The notes: generated from the letters alone by a model not told the origin. Numbered from the stretch's first letter, positions 9,124-18,503 are shown. The stretch: 64,000 bases of DNA from JBEIGE01 sp040382055 (GCA_040382055.1 JBEIGE010000018.1:6388-70387); one strand, 5' to 3'. Numbers and translations are program-made.

Positions 9124-9591
9124 ATGAGGCTGCTGATCGTGGCAGTCGGCCAGCGCATCCCTGACTGGGCTCAAACTGCCTGGGACGACTATGCAAAACG
9201 CTTTCCGCCAGAACTTCAGGTGTCACTGAAAGCGGTCAAAACCGAAACTCGCGGCTCCAAAACCCTGGAGCAACTGCTTGCTGCCGAGCGTTCCCGAATT
9301 GAGGCTTCCATTCCCAAAGGTGCCCATGTAGTGGCGCTGGATGAGCGTGGGACTAGCCTCAAGACAAGCGGTTTGGCCACCAAGCTCAAAGACTGGCAGT
9401 TAGCTGCCCAGGACGTGGTACTGGTGATTGGCGGGCCAGATGGGCTGCATCCTGATTTCCGGGCGTCAGCACATGAGCGAATCCGGCTGTCTGATTTGAC
9501 ATTGCCCCATGCCATGGTCAGGGTTTTGCTGATTGAGCAGCTCTACCGTGCCTGGTCTATCAATGCCAACCACCCCTACCACCGGGAATAG
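9124..9591 (+). CDS. rlmH: 23S rRNA (pseudouridine1915-N3)-methyltransferase
   Basis: SPOUT-class methyltransferase that modifies helix 69 of 23S rRNA in assembled 70S ribosomes, using S-adenosylmethionine. 155 residues, the standard length. Visible motifs: N-terminal RLLIVAVGQRIPDW, central HVVALDERG, the SAM knot LVIGGPDGLHPDFR near residues 100-113, and the highly conserved C-terminal end RAWSINANHPYHRE. It lies 6 bp after rsfS and 4 bp before maf, so it is part of the same packed run. Confidence 0.97.
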   Translation: MRLLIVAVGQRIPDWAQTAWDDYAKRFPPELQVSLKAVKTETRGSKTLEQLLAAERSRIEASIPKGAHVVALDERGTSLKTSGLATKLKDWQLAAQDVVLVIGGPDGLHPDFRASAHERIRLSDLTLPHAMVRVLLIEQLYRAWSINANHPYHRE

Positions 9592-9595
9592 AGCT

Positions 9596-10198
9596 ATGGC
9601 TGTGCAATTCATCTATTTGGCCTCGCAAAGTCCGCGCCGAAGGCAACTGCTGGAGCAATTGGGGGTGAAATACGAGCTCTTGCTGCCCGATGCACAGGAG
9701 GACGCCGAATCCATCGAAGCGCTTATCGGCCAGGAGGCTCCTGCGGCCTACGTCAAACGGGTGACCGATCTGAAGCTTGATGCGGCCTTGCAGCGCATGC
9801 ACAATCGCGGCTTGCCGCCTGCACCGGTTTTGTGTTCAGACACTACGGTGGCCTTGGGTCGGACCATTTACGGCAAGCCTGCGGATGAGAGTGACGCACA
9901 GCGCATCCTTTCAGAACTGTCGGGTCGCACCCACCGGGTGTTGACGGCGCTCTCCTTGGGCACCCAGCAGCAGCGCTTGCAGACGATGAGCACTTCTCGG
10001 GTGACATTTGCCCCCCTGACTCAGCCTCAAATCGCGGACTATGTGAGCAGTGGCGAGCCCATGGGCAAGGCCGGTGCTTATGCGGTACAAGGCAGGGCTG
10101 CGAGTTTTATTTCCCATATTTCCGGAAGTTATACCGGCATCATGGGGTTGCCCTTGTTTGAAACGGCACAATTGCTTTCATGCATGAAGACATCCTGA
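9596..10198 (+). CDS. maf: Maf family nucleotide pyrophosphatase
   Basis: House-cleaning pyrophosphatase of the Maf family, removing non-canonical or modified nucleoside triphosphates. ATG 9596 gives 200 residues that begin MAVQFIYLASQSPRRRQLL, the family start with the SxSPRR signature; in-frame upstream codons overlap rlmH and are unlikely to be used. Further motifs: LCSDTTVAL near residue 82 (catalytic Asp) and GRTHRVLTAL near 116. The subgroup (dTTP/UTP-type YhdE or m7GTP-type YceF) is not certain; QGRAASFI near residue 165 leans towards YhdE. Its 3' end overlaps the rng start by 19 bp. Confidence 0.92.
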   Translation: MAVQFIYLASQSPRRRQLLEQLGVKYELLLPDAQEDAESIEALIGQEAPAAYVKRVTDLKLDAALQRMHNRGLPPAPVLCSDTTVALGRTIYGKPADESDAQRILSELSGRTHRVLTALSLGTQQQRLQTMSTSRVTFAPLTQPQIADYVSSGEPMGKAGAYAVQGRAASFISHISGSYTGIMGLPLFETAQLLSCMKTS

Positions 10199-11655
10199 TT
10201 AACTGGTCGCCCCAGGAAACCCGCGTCGCTGTGGTGGAAAACGGTGCTGTTCAGGAGCTGCACGTTGAGCGAACCTGCGAGCGAGGTCTTGTGAGTAATG
10301 TGTACCTTGGCAAGGTTGCCCGTGTTTTGCCGGGTATGCAATCCGCCTTTGTTGAGATCGGATTGGAGCGGGCTGCTTTTCTGCATGTGGCTGACGTCTG
10401 GCATCCCCCGGCAGACGGTGAAACACTGAGCGCAGCGCGTAGCAGCCAGCCCGCGGTTCCGATTGAACAGCAGGTTTTTGAAGGTCAGTCCTTGATGGTG
10501 CAGGTCATCAAGGACCCCATTGGAACCAAGGGTGCGAGGTTGTCAACCCAGATCAGCATTGCCGGGCGTTTGCTGGTGTTCCTGCCCCAAGACGACCATA
10601 TTGGCGTGTCGCAAAAAATCCCACCCGAGCAGCGTGACACATTGCGTACGCGGCTGCAAAACCTGGCCGGAAGCCAGGGTGGCGGTTTTATTTTGCGCAC
10701 GAATGGCGAGGACGCGTCCGACGAAGAACTCTCGGACGACATCCGTTACCTGCGCAAGGCTTGGGCGCGCATCAAGGATGCTTCGGTCAGATTACCCGCG
10801 CAGAGTTTGCTGCACCAGGATCTCAACCTGCTGCAACGGGTGTTGCGTGATTTGGTGGGGGAGTCTACCCAGACCATTCGCGTGGATTCACGCGAACAGT
10901 ACGAGGCCCTCAAGGCCTTTGGCTCAGAGTTCATGCCCATGGCGGCCGAGAAATTGCAGCACTACAAAGGCGAGCGCCCGATTTTTGACCTGTATTCCAT
11001 CGATGATGAGATTGCCAAGGCGCTGGCGCGGCGGGTGGACTTGAAGTCAGGTGGCTACCTGATCGTGGACCAGACAGAAGCCCTGACCACGGTAGATGTG
11101 AACACGGGTGGTTTTGTGGGCGCCCGCAATTTTGACGACACTATTTTCAAGACCAACCTTGAGGCGGCCCAGGCCATTGCCCGGCAATTGCGGCTGCGCA
11201 ATCTGGGGGGCATCATCATCGTGGACTTCATTGACATGGTGCGTGAAGACCATCGCGATGCAGTGCTGGCGGAGTTCAAGAAGCAATTGGCCCTGGACCG
11301 GGTAAAAACCATGGCAGGTGGTTTTTCGCAATTGGGTCTGGTGGAAATGACGCGCAAGCGCACGCGCGAGTCGCTGGCGCATATGCTGTGCGAGCCTTGC
11401 CCTACCTGTGAAGGCAAGGGCATCGTGAAAACGCCGCGCAGCGTGACTTACGACATCTTTCGCGAGATTCTGCGTGAGGCCAGGCAGTTCAACCCGCGCG
11501 AGTTCCGCGTGGTGGCGTCTCCCAAGGTTATCGAGCTGCTGCTGGATGAAGAAAGCCAGTACCTCGTGGGGCTGAGTGAATTTATCGGCAAGCCGGTGTC
11601 ATTGCAAAGCGAGACTGCCATGGGGCAGGAGCAGTACGACATTGTTTTGCTTTGA
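10180..11655 (+). CDS. rng: Ribonuclease G
   Basis: Endoribonuclease of the RNase E/G family that matures the 5' end of 16S rRNA and takes part in mRNA decay. 491 residues, typical for RNase G and far shorter than RNase E. An S1 domain lies near residues 37-110 (VYLGKVARVLPGMQSAFVEIG). The catalytic DNase I-like domain has VDVNTGGFVG near 305 and IVDFIDMV near 350. The zinc-link CPTC is near residue 408 (CEPCPTCEGKG). The ATG lies inside the end of maf, so translation is probably coupled. The next gene starts 18 bp after its stop. Confidence 0.96.
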   Translation: MHEDILINWSPQETRVAVVENGAVQELHVERTCERGLVSNVYLGKVARVLPGMQSAFVEIGLERAAFLHVADVWHPPADGETLSAARSSQPAVPIEQQVFEGQSLMVQVIKDPIGTKGARLSTQISIAGRLLVFLPQDDHIGVSQKIPPEQRDTLRTRLQNLAGSQGGGFILRTNGEDASDEELSDDIRYLRKAWARIKDASVRLPAQSLLHQDLNLLQRVLRDLVGESTQTIRVDSREQYEALKAFGSEFMPMAAEKLQHYKGERPIFDLYSIDDEIAKALARRVDLKSGGYLIVDQTEALTTVDVNTGGFVGARNFDDTIFKTNLEAAQAIARQLRLRNLGGIIIVDFIDMVREDHRDAVLAEFKKQLALDRVKTMAGGFSQLGLVEMTRKRTRESLAHMLCEPCPTCEGKGIVKTPRSVTYDIFREILREARQFNPREFRVVASPKVIELLLDEESQYLVGLSEFIGKPVSLQSETAMGQEQYDIVLL

Positions 11656-11672
11656 ACCACAGTCTTCCCGCC

Positions 11673-12797
11673 ATGCGTATAGCCATCATCAACCGGGTAT
11701 TTTCCCGATCTGCCGGTGGCGCCGAAAGCTACTCGGTCTCTATTGCGCAGGCCTTGGCCTCAAAGCATGAGATCCATGTCTTTGCACAAGAGACGAATAA
11801 GCCGGTGGATGGCGTGGCCTATTACCCGGTTTTCTGTCTGAGCAAGAAACCGCGCTGGGTGAACCAACTGCTGTTTGCCATCGCCACCTGGTGGCTTACC
11901 CGCAAGGGTTTTGATGTGGTGCATTCACACGAAAACACCTGGCATGGCCAAATACAGACAGTCCACGTGCGACCTTTGCGCTACAACCTGTTGCATGGCC
12001 GTCGCGGCCTGCGGCTTGCGTTGCGTTGGCTCAAGGTGTGCATGAGCCCCCGCTTGATTACCTACGTCTGGCTAGAGGCTGAACGGTTCAAGCGCAGGCC
12101 GGGCCGGGCCATCGTGGCCACCTCCAAGACGCTCAGGCACGAGTGCGAGCAGGCCTACCCGGCCAGTCTTAAACGGCTGTCGGTGATCACGCCTGGCACC
12201 TATCTGCAGCAGGACACCATGACACGCGCATCTGCACGCCAACAACTGAAACTACCCACCGATGTGCCGCTACTTCTGTTCGTAGCCAATGACTACAAGC
12301 GCAAGGGATTAGATGCTTTGCTGCAGGCGCTGGCCAAGCTGGCACCCGACGTCCACTTGGCCGTGGCGGGCAATCCGGCACCCATTGCGCACTACCGAGA
12401 CCAGGCCGAAAAACTGGGCGTGGCCGCCCGCGTGCTTTTCCTGGGGTCGCTGGACGGGTTGAGCCCGGCCTACTGCGCTGCCGATTGTCTGGCCCATCCC
12501 ACCTTGGAGGACAGCTTTGCCATGGTGGTGCTTGAAGCCATGGCGCACGGCTTACCGGTGGTGGTGAGTGGCCCGGCACACTGTGGCATTTCGCGCGAGC
12601 TGCAAGACGGTCAAGAGGCCCTGCTGCTGCAAGACCCGCGTGACGCCCAGGCTCTGGCCGACTTGCTGCGATCTGTGCTTGACCAGCCTGAACTGGCTGG
12701 CCAGTTGCGACTAAATGGCCTGGCGTTTGCAAAGGAGCACTCTTGGGAGAGCGCCGCCCAACAATACGATGCCCTTTACCGGCAGGCCACCGCCTGA
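11673..12797 (+). CDS. Glycosyltransferase, GT4/GT-B fold
   Basis: 374-residue retaining GT4-type transferase, probably for LPS or another surface glycan. The N-terminal acceptor domain begins MRIAIINRVFSRSAGGAESYS; the C-terminal nucleotide-sugar domain has LFVANDYKRKGLDALLQAL near residue 190. The EX7E-type segment EDSFAMVVLEAMAHGLPVV lies near residue 275. ATG 11673 is chosen because the family N-terminus begins there; a TTG seven codons upstream overlaps the end of rng. It has the look of LPS-core transferases of the WaaG/RfaG kind (acceptor-like segment VHSHENTWHGQIQTVHVRP). Donor and acceptor cannot be told from sequence. First gene of the surface-polysaccharide region. Confidence 0.85.
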   Translation: MRIAIINRVFSRSAGGAESYSVSIAQALASKHEIHVFAQETNKPVDGVAYYPVFCLSKKPRWVNQLLFAIATWWLTRKGFDVVHSHENTWHGQIQTVHVRPLRYNLLHGRRGLRLALRWLKVCMSPRLITYVWLEAERFKRRPGRAIVATSKTLRHECEQAYPASLKRLSVITPGTYLQQDTMTRASARQQLKLPTDVPLLLFVANDYKRKGLDALLQALAKLAPDVHLAVAGNPAPIAHYRDQAEKLGVAARVLFLGSLDGLSPAYCAADCLAHPTLEDSFAMVVLEAMAHGLPVVVSGPAHCGISRELQDGQEALLLQDPRDAQALADLLRSVLDQPELAGQLRLNGLAFAKEHSWESAAQQYDALYRQATA

Positions 12798-12802
12798 CCC
12801 TG

Positions 12803-14152
12803 ATGACAGCACCAACAACGCAACGCTGGCTCATCCTTGCCCATGCCTTCAATATGGATGGCAGGGCCGCCAGCCAGACCATCACCGACAAACTCCCGCA
12901 CTTGCGCCGCGCCGGCATCGAGGTGGTGGTGCTCAGTGGCGTGTCTGGCACCCGCGACAAGCTGGTCGAGCACCACCAGCTTTGGCCCGCCGGCCCTGCG
13001 GGACTGCGTTTTGAGTTACGCCATGTGCTGCGTCGGCGCTTCCACAACCGCATCGTTTACCGTAGCCTGATGACCCTGGCCTCGCTGGTGCTGCTGCCCG
13101 GCCTGGTCATAGAAAAGCTGCTACGCCCGGTGGAAAGCTCATGGTCCTGGTGGCTGAGCGCCTACCTCACGGGCAGGGTGCTGGCCCGCAAGCAGCGGTT
13201 TGATCTGATTTACTCCACAGGTGGCGCCTTTGCTGCGCACCTGGCCGGCCGCGCGCTCAAGCGTGCCACCGGCACACCCTGGTTGGCCGAGGTGCACGAC
13301 CCTTTCATTACACCTGGCATCACGCCGCACACGGCGCAGCAACAGATGCAGGCGAGGGTGGAAGGCCTGATCTGCCGCGAAGCTGACCTGGCCATCTGGT
13401 TCACCGAACAGGCTCTGGCCAGCGCGCTTGCACGACATCCTGAACTGGGCGAGCGCGGCAAGATGCTGCTGCCGGGCATTGATCCGCCGTTCGAGGCATT
13501 GCCACCCTACCAACCGGGTTCTAAATTCATCGTCGGTCATTTTGGTTCGCTCTCGGCCACACGCAACCTGCTGCCCTTTATTGAAGCATTGGAATTGCTG
13601 CAAGTGCGCCGCCCTGATCTGGTTGCTGCCACCGAGCTGCATGTCACGGGGGGGCCGCTGGACGCTGTTTCGGCGGCGAAGCTAGCGCAGTCACCCGTGC
13701 GTACCTGCGTGCGCCATCTGGGCCGTATCGAAGCCGATCCCGTCACCGGCAAAAGTGGCCGCGAACAGATCCTGTGCCGCATGCGCGGAGTGGACGTGCT
13801 GCTGCTGCTGCACGGCGAGGAACCGATTTGCGAGGAATACATCCCCTCCAAGCTCTATGAATACCTTTGGATGCAGCGGCCCATCCTGGCCACAGTGCAA
13901 CGCAATGCGCAGATGACCGCCCTGTTGCGTGGCCAGGGGCATGTGGCTGTCCAGACGGGTGGGACAGGGCAGGATGCGGCAAGCGCCAGCCGAGAACTGG
14001 CGGATGCTCTGGAACAACTGTATGAACGCTGGCGCAACACCGGGTTGCCTGACAGCGGACTCAGCAGCCCTTACACCACGCAGGCCGCTGCAGAGGAACT
14101 GCTAAGGTGGGTTGGCGGATTGCGCACCCAGGCAACTCTTACAATCAAATGA
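12803..14152 (+). CDS. Putative glycosyltransferase, GT-B type
   Basis: 449-residue protein, probably a cytoplasmic or membrane-associated GT-B glycosyltransferase. It begins MTAPTTQRWLILAHAFNMDG 5 bp after the previous gene. In-frame upstream codons from 12743 overlap that gene and add 20 unconvincing residues. A hydrophobic stretch LMTLASLVLLPGLVIEKLL (near residues 91-109) may be a membrane-attachment segment. The donor-domain segments are FIVGHFGSLSATRNLLPFIEAL near residue 240 and YIPSKLYEYLWMQRPILATV near residue 350, the latter matching the S/PxKxxEYxxxxxPI pattern of GT4-like enzymes. Specificity is unknown; position suggests LPS or exopolysaccharide assembly. Confidence 0.75.
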   Translation: MTAPTTQRWLILAHAFNMDGRAASQTITDKLPHLRRAGIEVVVLSGVSGTRDKLVEHHQLWPAGPAGLRFELRHVLRRRFHNRIVYRSLMTLASLVLLPGLVIEKLLRPVESSWSWWLSAYLTGRVLARKQRFDLIYSTGGAFAAHLAGRALKRATGTPWLAEVHDPFITPGITPHTAQQQMQARVEGLICREADLAIWFTEQALASALARHPELGERGKMLLPGIDPPFEALPPYQPGSKFIVGHFGSLSATRNLLPFIEALELLQVRRPDLVAATELHVTGGPLDAVSAAKLAQSPVRTCVRHLGRIEADPVTGKSGREQILCRMRGVDVLLLLHGEEPICEEYIPSKLYEYLWMQRPILATVQRNAQMTALLRGQGHVAVQTGGTGQDAASASRELADALEQLYERWRNTGLPDSGLSSPYTTQAAAEELLRWVGGLRTQATLTIK

Positions 14153-14179
14153 TCACTTAATGATCGAATCAAAGAATCT

Positions 14180-15310
14180 ATGACGACTCAGGCGAAAGTC
14201 GCGCTCATCACAGGCATTACAGGGCAAGATGGTTCCTATCTTGCAGAGTTTTTGCTGGATAAGGGCTATATCGTGCACGGCATCAAGCGTCGGGCCAGCC
14301 TTTTCAACACAGGCCGGGTGGATCACCTGTACCAGGATCCGCACATCGACCATCGCAATTTCGTGCTGCATTACGGTGACTTGACCGACACCAGCAATCT
14401 GGTGCGCATTGTGCAACAGGTTCAGCCCGACGAGGTCTACAACCTGGGTGCCCAAAGCCATGTGGCTGTGAGCTTCGAGAGCCCGGAATACACCGCTGAT
14501 GTGGATGCCATCGGCACCCTGCGCCTGCTGGAAGCCATCCGTATCCTGGGCTTGGAGAAAAAGACCCGCTTCTACCAGGCCAGCACCAGCGAGCTCTATG
14601 GCCTGGTGCAGGAAATTCCCCAAAAAGAGACCACGCCCTTTTACCCACGCAGTCCTTATGGCGTGGCCAAGCTCTACGCCTACTGGATCACGGTGAACTA
14701 CCGTGAGGCCTATGGCGTGTACGCCTGTAACGGCATCCTTTTTAACCACGAGAGCCCGCGCCGCGGCGAAACCTTCGTTACCCGCAAGATTACCCGGGGT
14801 CTGGCCAATATCGCCCTGGGCCTGGACCAATGCCTCTACATGGGAAACATGGACGCCCTGCGCGACTGGGGCCACGCCAAGGACTATGTGCGCATGCAGT
14901 GGATGATGCTGCAGCAAGATACGCCCAAGGATTACGTCATTGCCACTGGCGTGCAGTACAGCGTGCGTCAATTCATCGAAAAATCGGCAGCCCAGCTTGG
15001 CCTGAGCCTTCGCTTTGAGGGGCAGGGTGTTGATGAGAAGGCGGTGGTTGCCGCCATTGAGGGAGATAAGGCCCCGGCGCTCAAGGTGGGTGATGTCATC
15101 GTCCGGGTGGACCCGCACTACTTCCGCCCGGCTGAAGTAGAGACGCTTCTGGGCGACCCCAGCCTGGCCAAGCAGGATCTTGGCTGGATCCCGGAGATCA
15201 CGCTGGACGAAATGGTGCAGGAAATGGTGGCCCATGACCTGGAGCAGGCCCGCCAGCATGCCTTGTTACAGCATCACGGCTATACCGTGCAGGTCAGCAA
15301 GGAAAAATGA
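14180..15310 (+). CDS. gmd: GDP-mannose 4,6-dehydratase
   Basis: Converts GDP-mannose to GDP-4-keto-6-deoxymannose, precursor of GDP-fucose, GDP-rhamnose and GDP-perosamine. 376 residues, an extended SDR. NADP-binding GITGQDGSYLAEFLL lies near residues 12-26, and the catalytic region has STSELYG near 133 and the YxxxK motif in YGVAKLYAYW near 155. The hallmark HESPRRGETFVTRKI is near residue 186. The normal next-step genes (fcl, rmd or per) are not present in the window although two fucosyltransferase-like genes follow, so the product must be reduced by an enzyme encoded elsewhere. Confidence 0.96.
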   Translation: MTTQAKVALITGITGQDGSYLAEFLLDKGYIVHGIKRRASLFNTGRVDHLYQDPHIDHRNFVLHYGDLTDTSNLVRIVQQVQPDEVYNLGAQSHVAVSFESPEYTADVDAIGTLRLLEAIRILGLEKKTRFYQASTSELYGLVQEIPQKETTPFYPRSPYGVAKLYAYWITVNYREAYGVYACNGILFNHESPRRGETFVTRKITRGLANIALGLDQCLYMGNMDALRDWGHAKDYVRMQWMMLQQDTPKDYVIATGVQYSVRQFIEKSAAQLGLSLRFEGQGVDEKAVVAAIEGDKAPALKVGDVIVRVDPHYFRPAEVETLLGDPSLAKQDLGWIPEITLDEMVQEMVAHDLEQARQHALLQHHGYTVQVSKEK

Positions 15311-15377
15311 GAACTCTCTCGCACCCACGCAAATTCTATGACCCGGAGTATGTGTTGTCGATAAAGGTAAAAAATAA

Positions 15378-16544
15378 ATGAAGATTGCCATTGCCGGTGC
15401 TGGTTACGTCGGCCTTTCAAATGCCGTTCTGCTGTCGCAGAACCAGGATGTGGTCGTCTTGGATGTCGTTAAGGAAAAGGTTGCGATGATCAACCGGCGC
15501 GAGTCGCCCGTCGTTGACAAAGATATCGAAGATTACTTGCGGACCAAACCCTTGAAGTTGCGCGCCACGCTCGACAAGCAGGATGCCTATGCGGGGGCTG
15601 ACTACATCATCATTGCCACGCCTACTGACTACGACCCCGACGCGGACTATTTCAACACCAGGTCTATCGAGACCGTGATCCGGGATGTGATGGCCATCAA
15701 TCCTAAAGCTTTGATGGTTATCAAATCCACTATACCGGTGGGCTATACATTCAGGACGCGCGCAACCATGGGATGCGAGAATCTGATCTTCTCTCCAGAA
15801 TTCTTGCGGGAAGGTCGGGCGCTGTACGACAATCTCTATCCATCGCGCATCGTCGTCGGTGAACGGTCTGAGCGGGCGCGTGTCTTTGCCTGCCTGCTGC
15901 AAGAAGCAGCGATCAGGAAAGACGTCACTGTCGTGTTCGCAGATAGCACCGAGGCCGAGGCAATCAAGCTATTTGCTAACACCTACCTGGCCATGCGAGT
16001 TGCGTATTTCAACGAACTCGACACCTATGCAGCCGTCCATGGTCTTGACACAAAGCAAATCATCGATGGAGTGTGTATGGATCCGCGCATCGGCAACTAC
16101 TACAACAACCCGAGCTTTGGTTACGGCGGATACTGCCTTCCCAAGGACACCAAGCAGCTGCTGGCCAACTACCATGACGTACCTCAGACTCTCATTGGTG
16201 CCATTGTTAAGGCCAACAGCACACGCAAGGACTTCATTGCGCGGGACATCCTGTCGCGTTCGCCGCGCACCGTAGGTATCTACCGACTCGTCATGAAGGC
16301 CGGTTCAGACAATTTCCGCTCCAGCAGCGTACAGGGCATCATGAAGCGAATCAAGGCCAAGGGTATCGAGGTAATCGTCCACGAACCGGCGTTGACTGAA
16401 CCTGAGTTCTACCGCTCTCGGGTCGTTAACGACTTGGAAGCGTTCAAGCGAGAATCGGACTTGATTATCACTAACCGACACACAGATCAGCTGCTGGACG
16501 TCGCCGCCAAAGTCTACACACGCGACCTGTTTGGTCAAGATTGA
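15378..16544 (+). CDS. ugd: UDP-glucose 6-dehydrogenase
   Basis: Oxidises UDP-glucose to UDP-glucuronate with two NAD+. 388 residues, the short form typical of bacterial Ugd. The Rossmann motif GAGYVGLSNAVLL is near residues 7-19, IIIATPTDYD near 76, and the catalytic cysteine is in YGGYCLPKDTKQLL (near residue 251). Its stop overlaps the next gene's start by one base, and that gene encodes a UDP-glucuronate decarboxylase, so the pair forms a UDP-xylose branch. There is no local galactose-glucuronate epimerase. Confidence 0.96.
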   Translation: MKIAIAGAGYVGLSNAVLLSQNQDVVVLDVVKEKVAMINRRESPVVDKDIEDYLRTKPLKLRATLDKQDAYAGADYIIIATPTDYDPDADYFNTRSIETVIRDVMAINPKALMVIKSTIPVGYTFRTRATMGCENLIFSPEFLREGRALYDNLYPSRIVVGERSERARVFACLLQEAAIRKDVTVVFADSTEAEAIKLFANTYLAMRVAYFNELDTYAAVHGLDTKQIIDGVCMDPRIGNYYNNPSFGYGGYCLPKDTKQLLANYHDVPQTLIGAIVKANSTRKDFIARDILSRSPRTVGIYRLVMKAGSDNFRSSSVQGIMKRIKAKGIEVIVHEPALTEPEFYRSRVVNDLEAFKRESDLIITNRHTDQLLDVAAKVYTRDLFGQD

Positions 16545-17542
16545 TGAATTTAATGAGAAACTACAACGATCGCAAACGTGTCCTCGTCACCGGCGGCGCC
16601 GGCTTTCTGGGCTCGCACTTGATTGACCGTCTGATCGCCCGTGGCGACGAAGTCGTATGCGCGGACAACCTTTTTACCGGGACTAAGCGCAATATTGAGC
16701 ATCTGCTCGCTCATTCCCGCTTCGAGTTTGTCCGGCACGACGTGACCTTCCCCCTCTACATCGAGGTGGACCACATCTACAATCTGGCTTGTCCGGCAAG
16801 CCCCGTCCACTACCAGCACGACCCAGTACAGACCACCAAGACCAGCGTTCACGGTGCCATCAACATGCTGGGTCTAGCCAAGCGGCTTAAATCACGAATT
16901 TTCCAGGCCAGTACCAGTGAGGTGTATGGCGATCCAAGTGTGCATCCCCAGACCGAGGTCTATTGGGGGAATGTGAACCCTATCGGCATCCGCAGCTGCT
17001 ATGACGAGGGCAAGCGCTGCGCGGAGACGCTTTTCTTCGACTATTACCGCCAGTACGGCGTGGACGTCCGCGTGGCGCGCATATTCAACACCTACGGGCC
17101 GCGCATGCATCCAAACGATGGGCGAGTAGTAAGTAACTTTATTGTGCAGGCATTGCGCGGCGAAGACATCACCATATACGGGCAAGGCCAGCAGACTCGC
17201 AGCTTTTGCTATGTGGACGACCTGATCGAGGGATTTATCCGTTTCATGGACTTACCACCCGGCGAAAATGGTGCTCCAGGCTTCCCCGGCCCCATCAACC
17301 TTGGAAATCCTGGCGAGTTTACGATTCGTCAACTGGCGGAAATGGTGATCGAGCTCACGGGTGCAAGATCCAAGCTGGTGTTTTGTCCGCTGCCGTCCGA
17401 CGATCCTATGCAGCGGCAACCCGACATTTCTCGGGCTAAGGAATATCTTGATAACTGGTCGCCCAAGGTTCAGTTGGATGAAGGGCTGCAAAAGACCATA
17501 GCGTACTTCGACGGGTTGCTTTCAAGTGATATCGATATTTAA
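16544..17542 (+). CDS. uxs: UDP-glucuronate decarboxylase (UDP-xylose synthase)
   Basis: Extended SDR that decarboxylates UDP-glucuronate to UDP-xylose. Motifs: VLVTGGAGFLGSHLIDRL near residues 12-30, NLACPASPVHYQHDP near residue 81 (characteristic of Uxs), STSEVYGDP near 119, and the catalytic YxxxK in SCYDEGKR near 150. About 332 residues, a normal bacterial Uxs length. ATG 16544 overlaps the ugd stop by one base; ATG 16553 is also possible and starts directly before the conserved NYNDRKRVLVTG. A dTDP-glucose dehydratase is less likely because of the ACPASP segment. Confidence 0.9.
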   Translation: MNLMRNYNDRKRVLVTGGAGFLGSHLIDRLIARGDEVVCADNLFTGTKRNIEHLLAHSRFEFVRHDVTFPLYIEVDHIYNLACPASPVHYQHDPVQTTKTSVHGAINMLGLAKRLKSRIFQASTSEVYGDPSVHPQTEVYWGNVNPIGIRSCYDEGKRCAETLFFDYYRQYGVDVRVARIFNTYGPRMHPNDGRVVSNFIVQALRGEDITIYGQGQQTRSFCYVDDLIEGFIRFMDLPPGENGAPGFPGPINLGNPGEFTIRQLAEMVIELTGARSKLVFCPLPSDDPMQRQPDISRAKEYLDNWSPKVQLDEGLQKTIAYFDGLLSSDIDI

Positions 17543-17550
17543 GGTGGTTG

Positions 17551-18468
17551 ATGAACGGTGAAAGTACTGGTCGCGAAGCGGTCGACTTCGTGCTTAAAGA
17601 GTATGAAAGTCGTGGCCGGCAGATTACGACGGTTTTTAGTGTCTGCGAAATAAGAGATATCGATGTCTGGTCGGTGGCTTCGAAGCACGTCAGAAGATTT
17701 ATCGATGCGCAGAACTATGTCGTCATTGTTCCTGATCGTGAAGTGGGACAGTTCAGACTGCGAACGGATAGCTCGTTTCAAGTGTTGCCGGAATCGGCGT
17801 GCGTTGGAAGATACGAAGAGAAAATTCGGCAAATAGCAGCTGCGGGAGCGAGCAAGCGCTTTGGATGGTATTTGCAGCAGATCATCAAAATTTCATATCT
17901 AGAAACAGCGGGGGAAGATGAAGTATTCCTGATTTGGGACGCAGACACTATTCCTCTCAAGCCGTTGAAATTTGTTGATGATGATGGTGCTCTACGTTTT
18001 TACCACGGCGACGAATTTCATCGCCCCTATTTTCTATCAATCTCAAGGCTTTTAGGTATGGAGAAGAAAGTCAACTACTCGTTCATCGCACAATGCTTTC
18101 CGATAAGGGGTAGCTGGGCAAAGGAATTCTTTGCTTACATAGAAACCCGGCATCGGAGCACATGGATAGATGCACTGATCAATTCGGTGGATTTCCAGGA
18201 AGCATGTGGTTTTAGCGAATATGAAACGATCGGCACGTATCTTTCATACGTGCACTCTGCGGAAATTCGCTTGGCAGCGGGCTCCTGGGAAAGATACGGA
18301 AGATCGCTCACTGGGGACGTTCGCTATCTTGATTGGTGGCCTTTCAAACGGCAACTTAAACGCAAAGACTTTGTTTCCTATGAGCGATGGGATAAGCCGT
18401 TTGAGGCATTTCCTGGATTGATACGTCGCATATTGCGACTGCTTCTGATCGGGAGAGGTAGTTCCTAG
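17551..18468 (+). CDS. DUF6492-like putative glycosyltransferase
   Basis: 305-residue protein of unknown function that I place with the DUF6492-type proteins found in polysaccharide clusters. The central IWDADTIPLKPLKF (near residue 129) has the DxD-like element and surroundings of GT-A fold sugar transferases; WYLQQIIKISYL just before it is another family block. Start ATG 17551 follows an AAGGTGG ribosome-binding site at 17541-17547. From here to about 23.4 kb the DNA is visibly less GC-rich than the flanking housekeeping genes, which fits horizontal gain. A second protein of the same type is encoded on the minus strand at 23.6-24.5 kb. Confidence 0.65.
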   Translation: MNGESTGREAVDFVLKEYESRGRQITTVFSVCEIRDIDVWSVASKHVRRFIDAQNYVVIVPDREVGQFRLRTDSSFQVLPESACVGRYEEKIRQIAAAGASKRFGWYLQQIIKISYLETAGEDEVFLIWDADTIPLKPLKFVDDDGALRFYHGDEFHRPYFLSISRLLGMEKKVNYSFIAQCFPIRGSWAKEFFAYIETRHRSTWIDALINSVDFQEACGFSEYETIGTYLSYVHSAEIRLAAGSWERYGRSLTGDVRYLDWWPFKRQLKRKDFVSYERWDKPFEAFPGLIRRILRLLLIGRGSS

Positions 18469-18503
18469 CAAACAAAGCCGTTTCCTAGAAGCTTTTGATC
18501 AGC

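Noticed and set aside
12187..13053. 288-codon minus-strand frame across the two glycosyltransferase genes
   Set aside because: Arginine-, proline- and serine-rich shadow typical of GC-rich antisense frames; both plus-strand genes are convincing.
14153..15259. 368-codon minus-strand frame opposite gmd
   Set aside because: Antisense shadow; gmd on the plus strand has all family motifs.
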